Origin: DASXTB01 sp036505615
GTDB lineage: Bacteria > Acidobacteriota > UBA6911 > JACQSX01
Direction of reading: 5' to 3'
Assembly (NCBI GenBank): GCA_036505615.1
Contig: DASXTB010000016.1
Location: 1 to 28,052 of the forward strand
DNA length: 28,052 nt
Part shown: positions 6,729 through 14,161 of the stretch, piece after piece
How positions within the stretch are numbered: position 1 is the stretch's first letter
How the letters are laid out: every line of letters starts with the position of its first letter
Notes under the pieces: generated by a model
What the model was told of the DNA's origin: nothing
What the model saw: only the letters and a program-made list of their open reading frames with translations
Databases searched by the model: none
Program-made: the position numbers and the translations under genes

Positions 6729-7602
6729 CGTTTTGCACCTGTTCTCTCAGTTTTTCAATCTCTGCTTTTAACACAACTCCCAACTCTGAGATTTTGTGAT
6801 GTAAACTTTTCGAGAGAATGGTGTTCGTTTCGCGATTCATCTCCTGGAGAAGAAAATCGAGCTTCTTGCCTACCTCTCGTCCAGACCGGACCAAGTTACG
6901 AAATTGCTCGAAGTGGCTGCGAAGCCGCAGAATCTCCTCGGTAAGGTCGCCCCGCTCGGCAAATATGACCACTTCTTGAGTAATCCGATCCGCGTCCAGC
7001 TTGTCGATATCGGTGTGTTCCTGCAGGCGCTGCCACAGACGCTCCTGGTAGGCTTTCTTTGCCGGCTCGATTAAGGCTTCGATTTGCTTCAGCAGGCCCT
7101 CAGACTCCCCAATGCGATTGAGCAGCTCGTTTTCGAGAAGCCGGCCTTCGTCCAAACGCATGCGGTGAACGGCGTCCAGCGCTGCCAGCACGCCCTCCCG
7201 CGCCGAGCCCTGGAATGTCAGCGCGTCGCGCAGAAACGAGAAACTGCGCGCCTCCAGAACTCCAGGCAGTTGTAAAAGCACGGGAAATGTCAGTTCCCCG
7301 TCAATCTGGAACTCCTTTCTCAGGATGTCTGCCGCGGCCTGATACGAAGCCACAACTTCTCGATTGATCTCGAAAGCGCTACCCTCAATGGTCTGCAGGT
7401 TCATGAAGACTTCCACTCGTCCCCGGATAATTTTCTCCTTGACGATGCTCCTCACAAACATCTCCAGGTGAAGCAGCTCCTTTGGGAGACGCACGTTGAC
7501 GTCCAGAAAACGGCTGTTGAATGTCTTTATCTCAACAGTTATCCGGAAGTCGGACCCTGAGATTTCGCCCTGGCCGAAACCGGTCATGCTAACCAGATTC
7601 AT
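6721..7602 (-). CDS. yicC: YicC-family endoribonuclease
   Basis: The YicC/YloC family comprises endoribonucleases implicated in RNA turnover. The hallmark start MTGFGQG (residues 6-12) and the hallmark C-terminal region LLQEMNRETNTILSKS are both present, and the length of 293 residues is typical. The ATG at 7602 overlaps the TGA of the upstream exporter gene in an ATGA arrangement. A second Met at codon 6 is where most family members begin, but the ATGA overlap supports the first. The neighbouring gmk and rpoZ order is widely conserved. Confidence 0.95.
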   Translation of the reverse strand: MNLVSMTGFGQGEISGSDFRITVEIKTFNSRFLDVNVRLPKELLHLEMFVRSIVKEKIIRGRVEVFMNLQTIEGSAFEINREVVASYQAAADILRKEFQIDGELTFPVLLQLPGVLEARSFSFLRDALTFQGSAREGVLAALDAVHRMRLDEGRLLENELLNRIGESEGLLKQIEALIEPAKKAYQERLWQRLQEHTDIDKLDADRITQEVVIFAERGDLTEEILRLRSHFEQFRNLVRSGREVGKKLDFLLQEMNRETNTILSKSLHHKISELGVVLKAEIEKLREQVQNVE

Positions 7603-9449
7603 GGGATTCTTTTCAAGAGGTGGACCGGCTTTGAGGCTTGCACGGCGTCGTCGGTATCATGAAACTGCAGACGATAAAAGCGGTTATAGTGTCCATCTCG
7701 CCGGATCAACTCATCGTGTGTTCCTTCTTCAACAATAGTTCCCCGTTCCATCACCACTATTCGGTCAGCCCGGCGAACGGTCGAAAGTCTATGCGCGATA
7801 ACCACAGTAGTCCGCCCGCGCATCAAGTTTTGCAGCGCGATTTGGACCAGTTTTTCCGATTCGCTGTCGAGAGAGCTGGTAGCTTCATCCAGAATTAAGA
7901 CTGGCGCATTCTTCAGCAGCGCCCGCGCGATGGCGATCCGTTGCCGTTGGCCGCCGGACAACCTTTGCCCCCGCTCACCGATGATCGAATCGTATCCCTG
8001 TGGAAGCTGTTGGATGAAATCATGAATCAAAGCGGCGCTGGCCGCTTGTTCGATCGTCTCCCGGGAAACTTCGTAATGTCCGTAAGCAATGTTGTTGCGC
8101 ACGGTGTCGTTGAAAAGGAAGGTCTCCTGCGTGACCATGGCGATCTGGCCGCGCAGCGAGGCTACTGTAACTTCACGGATATCCATTCCATCGAAAGTGA
8201 TTTTTCCGGCGGTGACATCGTAGAAACGCGCGATCAAGTTTACCAGCGTTGATTTTCCGGCTCCGCTGCTTCCCACCAGCGCTACGACCTCACCAGCCTT
8301 GATCTTGAGACGGATGTTCTTCAAAATCGGCTGTGGGCGATCGCCATCCGCGTAGTGAAATCCGATATCGTGAAACTCGATCATGCTACGGAGCGGCTCC
8401 AGAACTTGCGCGCTTGGTTTATCGCGGATCTCCAGATGGGTTTCCAAAAGGTCGAAGATACGCGACGAGGAAGCCAGGGCCTGCTGGAAATGCATATGCA
8501 TTTTGCTGAGGCGCCTCATCGGATCGTAAAGTCGAAACAGCGCTGTGAGAAACACCAACAATTCTCCCAAAGAGACCGGGTGATGGGGGTCGTGAATTCT
8601 GTAGTGCGCGTACACCAGGAAAGGCACGAAGGCGACGTAGCCGATGAACTCCATCACAGGAGAATTCAGCGCCGAGACGGCGGTGGAACGCATGTTGGTG
8701 CGCATCAGGCCGCGGGTAGCGGAGTGAAATTTTCGATTTTCGAAGCTCTCCATGCCAAAGGCTTTAACTACTCTAATTCCGGTGATGGTCTCTTGCAGGA
8801 AGTTGGAAATGGCGGCGATTTTTTCCTGGCTCGTCCAGCTAATTTTGCGCATCTTCTTGCCAAAAGTGTTTGTAAGCCAGAGGATGGGCGGAGCAAGCAG
8901 AAGCGAGATTCCCGCCAGTTTCGGATCGGTGTAGAGCACCAGGAACAGAAAAACACAGAGCAGAATCCCCTGGCGCAAGAAATCGGTAAGCGTTTTGGAG
9001 ACCGTTTCCTGTATCCGCTCGACGTCGGTAATAACGCGCGCCATAAGTTTCCCAGTCGAATTCCGGCTGAAGAAACCGATAGACTGATCGAGTAGATGGG
9101 AATAAAGCCGGTTGCGGAGCTGCATCACCACTTTCTGGCCTGAATACCCCATCAAATACTCGGCGATGAAGAGAAAAACTCCCTTCAAGAAGGAGAACAC
9201 AACTATCCATCCGGAGATCTTCAGCAGCAGGTTCGGGTCATCCTGGCCGAGACTGAGTAATCGCAGCAGAAAGGCAAATTTATCGGGCCCCACCTTTGCG
9301 CTCTGCGCCCGCAACTGGTTAAATATTGGCGCCAGCATGGCCGTGGTCAGAGCTTCCATTGCGCCGCTCAACAACAGCATTAAAAGCGCGAAAATCAATA
9401 GCGCCACGTTGGGCCGAATGTAAGGAAACAGCTTCTTGAAATCCTTCAT
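7599..9449 (-). CDS. msbA: MsbA-type ABC exporter (fused permease and ATPase)
   Basis: This 616-residue half-transporter would dimerise in the inner membrane and most resembles lipid A/lipid flippases of the MsbA group. The transmembrane domain (about 15-320) has hydrophobic segments near 16-36, 76-98, 155-190 and 265-300. The ATPase domain has Walker A GSSGAGKS (393-400), Q-loop Q441, signature LSGGQ (497-501), Walker B VLILDE (517-522) and H-loop H553. All catalytic residues are intact. It is the first gene of the operon through coaBC and starts at ATG 9449. The substrate is inferred from family resemblance; other lipid or peptide exporters of this class look alike. Confidence 0.88.
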   Translation of the reverse strand: MKDFKKLFPYIRPNVALLIFALLMLLLSGAMEALTTAMLAPIFNQLRAQSAKVGPDKFAFLLRLLSLGQDDPNLLLKISGWIVVFSFLKGVFLFIAEYLMGYSGQKVVMQLRNRLYSHLLDQSIGFFSRNSTGKLMARVITDVERIQETVSKTLTDFLRQGILLCVFLFLVLYTDPKLAGISLLLAPPILWLTNTFGKKMRKISWTSQEKIAAISNFLQETITGIRVVKAFGMESFENRKFHSATRGLMRTNMRSTAVSALNSPVMEFIGYVAFVPFLVYAHYRIHDPHHPVSLGELLVFLTALFRLYDPMRRLSKMHMHFQQALASSSRIFDLLETHLEIRDKPSAQVLEPLRSMIEFHDIGFHYADGDRPQPILKNIRLKIKAGEVVALVGSSGAGKSTLVNLIARFYDVTAGKITFDGMDIREVTVASLRGQIAMVTQETFLFNDTVRNNIAYGHYEVSRETIEQAASAALIHDFIQQLPQGYDSIIGERGQRLSGGQRQRIAIARALLKNAPVLILDEATSSLDSESEKLVQIALQNLMRGRTTVVIAHRLSTVRRADRIVVMERGTIVEEGTHDELIRRDGHYNRFYRLQFHDTDDAVQASKPVHLLKRIP

Positions 9450-9573
9450 GCGCGGGCGATTATACCGTGTTTAGAGTCGCGGCGGGCCAGTGGTGGGGAT
9501 TATTTAAGCCCGGTACTTGCAGCCCCGGGTTCCAGCCGGCCCTTTATTTGGCCATTTAGGGGAGTGGAAAAAG

Positions 9574-9691
9574 GGCCTGGGGGCCGTCTCCAGAGGCCGC
9601 TTCCAGCGGCCTTTCCCGAAGGGTCTCAGCCCCGGCCTTTCCAGGCCGGGGTTAGGCCACTGAAAGCGGCGCCGGAGACAGCCCCCAGGCC
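9574..9691. repeat. Imperfect inverted repeat with GC-rich inner hairpin in the divergent gap before the exporter
   Basis: The arm at 9574-9600 pairs imperfectly with 9666-9691 (core GGCCTGGGGGCNGTCTCC). Inside it, CCCCGGCC (9630-9637) and GGCCGGGG (9644-9651) form an 8-bp GC stem with a six-base loop. It lies between two divergent genes, so it is not an obvious terminator for either. The gap 9450-9786 otherwise holds the promoter at 9751-9779. Confidence 0.6.
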
Positions 9692-9750
9692 GTCTCTCCG
9701 CGCCCCGAATTCATCGCCACCATTACAGTCCGCCATCGTGTCTCAAAGAT

Positions 9751-9779
9751 TTGAAAATGCCCCAAAGAGGCACTAGAAT
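9751..9779 (+). promoter_or_regulatory. Sigma70-type promoter abutting the ATG at 9787
   Basis: TTGAAA (9751-9756), a 17-nt spacer and TAGAAT (9774-9779) form a good consensus promoter. The transcription start expected 6-8 nt downstream falls at 9785-9787, on or beside the ATG, so the mRNA would be leaderless. Confidence 0.55.
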
Positions 9780-9786
9780 TGCAATT

Positions 9787-10230
9787 ATGAAGATGACCTT
9801 GCTGCTTCTCGCCGTTTTAATTACCGCGAACGTTTTCTGCCAGCAGGAAAAACCTGACCCCCTGTTGTTGATCTCAGAACCACTTTTCGCGCACCATCCC
9901 TTTAAAATCCGCTGCACCGCTAAACCAACCGGAAGAGGAAAGGTAATGTTGACCTTTCAGTTCGAACAGGATTCCAGGTATCAGATCAACCTGAAGCCGG
10001 AGCCCAAGCTGGATATCCTGAGGGCTGACAGTTCCATTCTTCCCCGGAAACTGGTTCCGGCGGACCTCCGCCGCGATCCCGACTCTCATTACTACGGAAA
10101 ACTCGCGCCGTTGACCGTCGTCGTCGACCGCATGTCAGGCCTTCAGGCTCAGTTCACATACGTTTTCTGCTCCAAGAAAGACGGCTTTTGCGCCCGCAAG
10201 ACTGACAAGATCGACCTCCAGGTGCCGTAG
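9787..10230 (+). CDS. Small secreted protein resembling the DsbD N-terminal domain
   Basis: This protein of 147 residues begins MKMTLLLLAVLITANVFC, a clear signal peptide; the Cys at its end lacks a proper lipobox. The mature part is beta-rich: PFKIRCTAKPTGRGKVMLTF, then a Pro-rich middle, then LQAQFTYVFCSKKDGFCARKT and closing strands. The pair of Cys in YVFC-x6-C resembles the YxxC-x6-C region of DsbD N-terminal (thiol-disulfide interchange) and related redoxin-associated domains. No transmembrane DsbD core is nearby, so a periplasmic redox or metal-related role is only inference. An upstream TTG at 9751 is in frame, but it is part of the promoter -35 box, which supports ATG 9787. The stop lies inside the inverted repeat that follows. 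Confidence 0.65.
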   Translation: MKMTLLLLAVLITANVFCQQEKPDPLLLISEPLFAHHPFKIRCTAKPTGRGKVMLTFQFEQDSRYQINLKPEPKLDILRADSSILPRKLVPADLRRDPDSHYYGKLAPLTVVVDRMSGLQAQFTYVFCSKKDGFCARKTDKIDLQVP

Positions 10231-10595
10231 AAAGTGCGAGATTATTAGCCGCGGATTAACGCGGATGAATGCGGATTCTGGAAAGCAGACGGCAGGATGC
10301 AGGAGGCAGAAGGCAGGAAGCAGACGGCGGGAAGCAGACTACACGAAGTAGGAGGCAGACCGCGGGATACACGACGTGGGTTTGTAACACTTCATTCTAC
10401 ATTCTCATACTGCATTGTCATTCAACTATGGACGTATGATTAATGACGAGCGAGTAATGTCTAACCCCCGCCTCCTGCTTCCTGCCTCCGGCGTCTGCTT
10501 CCTGCCGTCTGCCTTCTGCCGCCTGCTTCCCAGATTCCGCGTTCATCTGCGCTAACCCGCGGCTAATAATCGACGTGCGACTTTCTTTACGGCAC
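10222..10595. repeat. Imperfect ~370-bp palindrome spanning both stop codons of converging genes
   Basis: The left arm (10222 to about 10340) and right arm (about 10470 to 10595) are imperfect reverse complements: GTGCCGTA, then ATTATTAGCCGCGG, then related GCGGATGAAxGCGGA sequence, then purine-rich blocks built of GGCAGGA/GCAGACGGC-like units (pyrimidine-rich on the right). The central ~120 nt contain weaker symmetry. Both flanking genes end in Val-Pro-stop encoded by the outermost arm sequence. A transcript from either side would fold into one long hairpin, so a role in 3'-end formation is possible. No gene is seen in the gap 10231-10586. Confidence 0.7.
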
Positions 10596-11852
10596 GCAGC
10601 AAAATAGCATGGTGATGTCGTCGGCCTGAGGCTGGTTCTGGGTGAATTCTTTAAGGGTCGAGCAGATATGCCGAATGCCTTCATCCACGCTGGATCTTCT
10701 AACAGCGCGCAGCGTTTCGATGAGCCGCTCTTCGCCAAACTCTTCATCGTCCGGATTCACAGCCTCTGTTACTCCGTCAGAGTAAAGCAACAGGCGATCC
10801 GCCGGCTTCAAGCGATGCTCGTAGGACAGATACTCAAACGATGGCATTAGACCCAGTGGAACGCCGCCTTGCGTCATTGGTTCCACGTCTCCGTCCGGAT
10901 GCAGCAGGATGGGATAGTTATGTCCGGCGTTACAGTAAACGACAGTATGAGCCAAGACGTCCAGCTTGGCGACCACCATGGTGCAGAACTTGTTCTCAAG
11001 GACGTTTTCCTTGATGAAACGGTTTAGCTTGTTCATCACGGGCTGGGGATTGTCATACTGCTGCAGCAAGTGGCGGTAGCTTGCCTTAACCAGAGAATTA
11101 ACCAGCGCTGCCGGCACTCCTTTGCCACTGACGTCGCCGCACGCGACCATGAATTTCCCTTCACCCACTGACTCCAGGTCGAAGAAGTCACCGCCCACCT
11201 GGTAGCAAGGGTTAGAAAACGAAGCAACCTGGAAATCAGGCCGGGACAGCGAAATCGGCGGCAGAAGGCGCTCTTGGATCTGCCGGGCAATGTCCAGCTC
11301 CTTCTCCAGACGCGACTTCTCCAGCAGAGCTTCGTGCAATCGAGCCCGTTCGATCGCCACTGCCGCCTGGGACGAAAGCTCTATCAGGAAATCAATGTCT
11401 TCAGGAACGTAACCTGTGGGATGATTTAAGACCTGCATCACGCCGATGATTTCCCGGCTCTCATTCAAAATCGGGACCGTCAGCAAATTGCGAGTCCTCA
11501 CGCCGCTTTTCTTATCGACCTCCTGGTAGAAGCGAGGGTCGCTGTAAGGATCATTCAGCAGAACCGGCTCTCCGGTGGCAGCCACGTATCCGGAGATTCC
11601 CTTGCCTACGGGCAGGCGGATTGACTGCACCAACGGACGTGCCGCGCCTTCGTCTGCCGCAAGGGCAAAAGAGGCCAGTTCCGTGCCCTGGCGGTTTAAC
11701 AAATAAACCGTCCCGTGATCGCTCTCCAGCGACTCGAGGGCAGTCTTCAGAAAAGTTTCAAGCACTACTTCCAATTGCAGCGACGTATTTAGAAGGCGGG
11801 ACGCCCTCACCAGAGCCTTCAATCTTTCTACCTGTAGCTCCACCTGCGACAT
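10587..11852 (-). CDS. GAF-domain PP2C (SpoIIE/RsbU-type) serine/threonine phosphatase
   Basis: It is a predicted sensor phosphatase for partner-switching regulation, which typically dephosphorylates an anti-anti-sigma factor. Numbering is from the in-frame GTG at 11888; the preferred ATG is codon 13 (MSQVELQVERLK). A GAF domain spans about 27-180. A helical linker with IARQIQERLLPP follows (about 181-212), then the PPM/SpoIIE domain (215-433). Metal-binding residues are intact: VGGDFFD (D234, D237), GDVSGKG (D252), YSDGVTEA (D371) and DDIT (D423/D424). No anti-sigma or STAS gene is adjacent, so the partner is unknown. The GAF ligand cannot be read from sequence. A TAGAAT box at 11863-11868 (minus strand) suggests a very short leader. 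Confidence 0.93.
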   Translation of the reverse strand: MSQVELQVERLKALVRASRLLNTSLQLEVVLETFLKTALESLESDHGTVYLLNRQGTELASFALAADEGAARPLVQSIRLPVGKGISGYVAATGEPVLLNDPYSDPRFYQEVDKKSGVRTRNLLTVPILNESREIIGVMQVLNHPTGYVPEDIDFLIELSSQAAVAIERARLHEALLEKSRLEKELDIARQIQERLLPPISLSRPDFQVASFSNPCYQVGGDFFDLESVGEGKFMVACGDVSGKGVPAALVNSLVKASYRHLLQQYDNPQPVMNKLNRFIKENVLENKFCTMVVAKLDVLAHTVVYCNAGHNYPILLHPDGDVEPMTQGGVPLGLMPSFEYLSYEHRLKPADRLLLYSDGVTEAVNPDDEEFGEERLIETLRAVRRSSVDEGIRHICSTLKEFTQNQPQADDITMLFCCVP

Positions 11853-11919
11853 AACGTTTGTTATTCTAGAGCAAGACTGATATTCCACTCGCCTTTTTTC
11901 AGGTTATCATCAGAGATGG
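11853..11919. promoter_or_regulatory. Compact divergent promoter region
   Basis: Only 67 nt separate two divergent starts. -10-like boxes are TAGAAT on the minus strand (11868 to 11863) and TATCAT on the plus strand (11905-11910), each about 9-10 nt from its start codon. No convincing -35 boxes or ribosome binding sites are visible. Any regulator binding here would probably affect both genes. Confidence 0.35.
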
Positions 11920-12600
11920 ATGTTGAAGGTAGAGCTGCACGCCCACACGTCTGAAGACCCGCAGGACCGTGTTCCGCACAGTTCTACGGAGTTAATTGAC
12001 CGGGCCGTCGAGCTTGAATACCGTGCCCTTTCCATCACCCTCCACGACAAGCAACTTCAGTCTCCCCGGCTCACAGCGTACGCAAAGGAGAAGGGATTGG
12101 TCCTGCTTGGCGGAGTAGAACGGACGATTCGAGGAAAACACGTGTTGCTGATCAACTTCCCCGAGCGCGCCGAGAGCGTGGAGACATTCGAAGAGCTGGC
12201 GGAATTGAAGAAGGAAAATCCCAATGGCCTCGTCATCGCTCCCCATCCTTTTTATCCCGGCAAGACCTGTCTCCGAAGTCTCATGAACCGCTATGCTGAT
12301 CTCTTTGACGCTGTCGAGCTGAACTGTTTCTACACATCCACGGTTGATTTCAATCGAGCCGCGGTGCGCTGGGCTCAGGAGCACGGCAAGACGGTCGTCG
12401 GCAACTCCGACGTCCATCGCCTGGTGCAGCTGGGCCGCACCTTTACGCTGGTTGAAGCCATCCCCGATCCCGACTCCATCTGCTGTGCTATTCGCGAAGG
12501 GAGGGTTAAGATTAAGACAGATCCGCTATCGTGGAAATTCATCGGTGAGGTCTTGGGAAAGCTCCTGTTTGACAACGTGGTCAAGACACTACGGCTCTAG
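11920..12600 (+). CDS. PHP-domain metal-dependent phosphoesterase
   Basis: This 226-residue protein is a stand-alone PHP domain, a trinuclear-metal hydrolase fold. Ligand candidates follow the family order: H7 and H9 in ELHAHT, H42 in TLHDKQ (usual motif TDHD), E67 in GGVER, H109 in APHP, and D164/H166 in GNSDVH. The Asp before H42 found in most members is Leu here, although D43 follows. Related proteins hydrolyse phosphorylated nucleotides or sugar phosphates, but the substrate is unknown here. The stop lies one base from the stop of the convergent downstream gene. Confidence 0.85.
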   Translation: MLKVELHAHTSEDPQDRVPHSSTELIDRAVELEYRALSITLHDKQLQSPRLTAYAKEKGLVLLGGVERTIRGKHVLLINFPERAESVETFEELAELKKENPNGLVIAPHPFYPGKTCLRSLMNRYADLFDAVELNCFYTSTVDFNRAAVRWAQEHGKTVVGNSDVHRLVQLGRTFTLVEAIPDPDSICCAIREGRVKIKTDPLSWKFIGEVLGKLLFDNVVKTLRL

Positions 12601-12601
12601 G

Positions 12602-13840
12602 CTAAAATGCCTCCGACCACGGGCACACTGGTTCGGAGTCGGGTCGTTCCCGCCATTGCTTGTCGAAATAAATAGAGATAGAGGCGAAACCGATTCTTTG
12701 CGGCAGGGGCGTAAACCGCAGATCGCGCAAATTGACTGCATACCCGTCGGGCCGCTTCACCAGATTGAGGACGGGAAATCGCGCAAAACGCAAAATCACT
12801 TTGCCGGCGCAAGTAGCCGCAACCCGCTGGTAAGGCAGGCCTGTGAGGTTCTTGGAGATTGTGTACCGGTCGGAGACAGCGCTGCCGGTAAGATTAAACT
12901 GCCCTCTGCAGTATTGATCGGCCGATTCTACGAAGAAAGTCCAGCGGAAGGGCGTTCCTGCCACGGGTGTTACAGAAATCCTCAGCGGATTGGCCATACG
13001 GCAATCCCCTGCCGCAATGACCGAACCAACGCGGCTGACAGCGGTTCGGTGCAACTGCCAGCAGAGCAAGTAGTATCCACAGAAAAGCAATAACGAGCAC
13101 AAGACAAGACCCTGTGCTATTCCCCTCAACCGCTGTTTCGCCATCCACCGCGCTGCCAGGATTGCCGAAAGCACAACAAACCACAGCGTGCGAACAACGT
13201 ATAGGGGATCGATGGGCGAAGTGCGGCCGTAGAACAAGACGGCCAGCGACGCGGCGGCGATTCCTCCTGCCCAAAGCAGGTCGCGCCATTTGCCATGGGC
13301 GCCGATCAGAAACAAGCTCGACCCCAGAATCAGGTAAATCCAGGGATCGATGATGGGAATGAAATCGCCGTACAGCCAACGCTGGCTGAAGGGGCGAAAG
13401 GGGCGCACCCCGTAGGAATTGGCGAAATCTAGAAACAAATGGCTTGCCGTTCCCACCAGAGACATTCCCGCCAGATACAGATATTTCCTCCACACGGGGG
13501 CATGATGTGAACGAATGGCACGGTTCCACTTCAAGAATGGCAAAGGGAGCAAGAGGGCAAGAACCGCAATTCCCCAAAATGTGTGAGTGTAGCCCCGGTG
13601 GTGCTCCAAGTAATAAAGCGGCGCAGGAAGGGTGGCCACGTCCAGGTCCGGCAGATTCGCTGCCAGAATCATCATGGTAGTGATTGCTCCGCGGGGGTCA
13701 GAGATCGCGGCCTCTACAGGGTTAGAGTTTGCCGCTGCCCCTTGGCCGTTTGCCCCGCTTGATTTGCCCAGTACGAGGACCTGATTCAGGCCCGCCTGGG
13801 AAAGCGCCGCGCCAAGAAGCGAGTGAGTAATGTTGTCCAT
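12602..13840 (-). CDS. Membrane-bound metal-dependent hydrolase, YdjM/DUF457-type
   Basis: This 412-residue protein begins MDNITHSLLGAAL, the family hallmark. The putative metal-site motifs follow: ANLPDLD (61-67), EHHRGYTHTFWG (79-90) and LFLDFANSYGVRPF further on. Several hydrophobic segments lie in the first ~260 residues (around 88-105, 120-140, 165-190, 195-215 and 235-260), followed by a soluble C-terminal part of about 150 residues that is likely extracytoplasmic. The biochemical activity is not established for the family. The gene is convergent with the PHP gene, with one nucleotide between stop codons. It starts at ATG 13840, divergent from guaA. Confidence 0.85.
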   Translation of the reverse strand: MDNITHSLLGAALSQAGLNQVLVLGKSSGANGQGAAANSNPVEAAISDPRGAITTMMILAANLPDLDVATLPAPLYYLEHHRGYTHTFWGIAVLALLLPLPFLKWNRAIRSHHAPVWRKYLYLAGMSLVGTASHLFLDFANSYGVRPFRPFSQRWLYGDFIPIIDPWIYLILGSSLFLIGAHGKWRDLLWAGGIAAASLAVLFYGRTSPIDPLYVVRTLWFVVLSAILAARWMAKQRLRGIAQGLVLCSLLLFCGYYLLCWQLHRTAVSRVGSVIAAGDCRMANPLRISVTPVAGTPFRWTFFVESADQYCRGQFNLTGSAVSDRYTISKNLTGLPYQRVAATCAGKVILRFARFPVLNLVKRPDGYAVNLRDLRFTPLPQRIGFASISIYFDKQWRERPDSEPVCPWSEAF

Positions 13841-13929
13841 CTGCTGTTGAATTCTGGCCGCTGCTGTGGGACTCCAGATTTCTTTACGTCACTGCTCGTT
13901 TATGCCGCCCTAGTGAGAAATCATCGCTC

Positions 13930-14070
13930 CGCCGGGACAAGCCCGGCGAAGGCGCATTGCCACACAATCGAGTTTGAGCAACACGGCCTGACGGCCTCGG
14001 CCACCAGGCCTGAACACCGCTTAACAGCTACTTTACAGCCAGATAGGAATGACATATTTATTCTATCTGG
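13930..14070. promoter_or_regulatory. Three hairpins in the divergent gap upstream of guaA
   Basis: The gap 13841-14161 has no gene. It holds a GC hairpin at 13930-13948 (CGCCGGG/CCCGGCG), an inverted pair GGCCTG/CAGGCC at 13985-14010, and a stem at 14039-14070 (CCAGATAG/CTATCTGG, extendable past one bulged G) centred on an AT-rich loop. The last lies about 50 nt upstream of the guaA promoter and could be an operator. I see no purine riboswitch here. Confidence 0.4.
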
Positions 14071-14121
14071 AAGGTATTTACAGCATTCCTCCTAGAACTC
14101 ACTTTACGATGGATTCCGGTA

Positions 14122-14151
14122 CTGACAATTCGGAAAGAAGGTTGGTATACT
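14122..14151 (+). promoter_or_regulatory. Sigma70-type promoter for guaA, start site at the ATG
   Basis: CTGACA (14122-14127), an 18-nt spacer and TATACT (14146-14151) form a good promoter. The expected transcription start is about 14157-14159, only a few bases before ATG 14162. There is no Shine-Dalgarno at usable distance, so guaA mRNA is probably leaderless. Confidence 0.55.
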
Positions 14152-14161
14152 CGCTAAACAG

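Noticed and set aside
8355..9095. Long 246-codon plus-strand frame inside the exporter gene
   Set aside because: It is fully antisense to the clearly coding msbA frame, and its translation has no recognisable fold.
10250..10560. Possible CRISPR or tandem array in the GGCAGGA-rich region
   Set aside because: Units are short and degenerate with no regular spacers. The region is explained by a long palindrome with internal tandem repeats.
13841..14161. Purine (guanine/PRPP-type) riboswitch before guaA
   Set aside because: The promoter sits directly at the ATG, so there is no leader RNA to hold one; only separate hairpins upstream of the promoter were seen.
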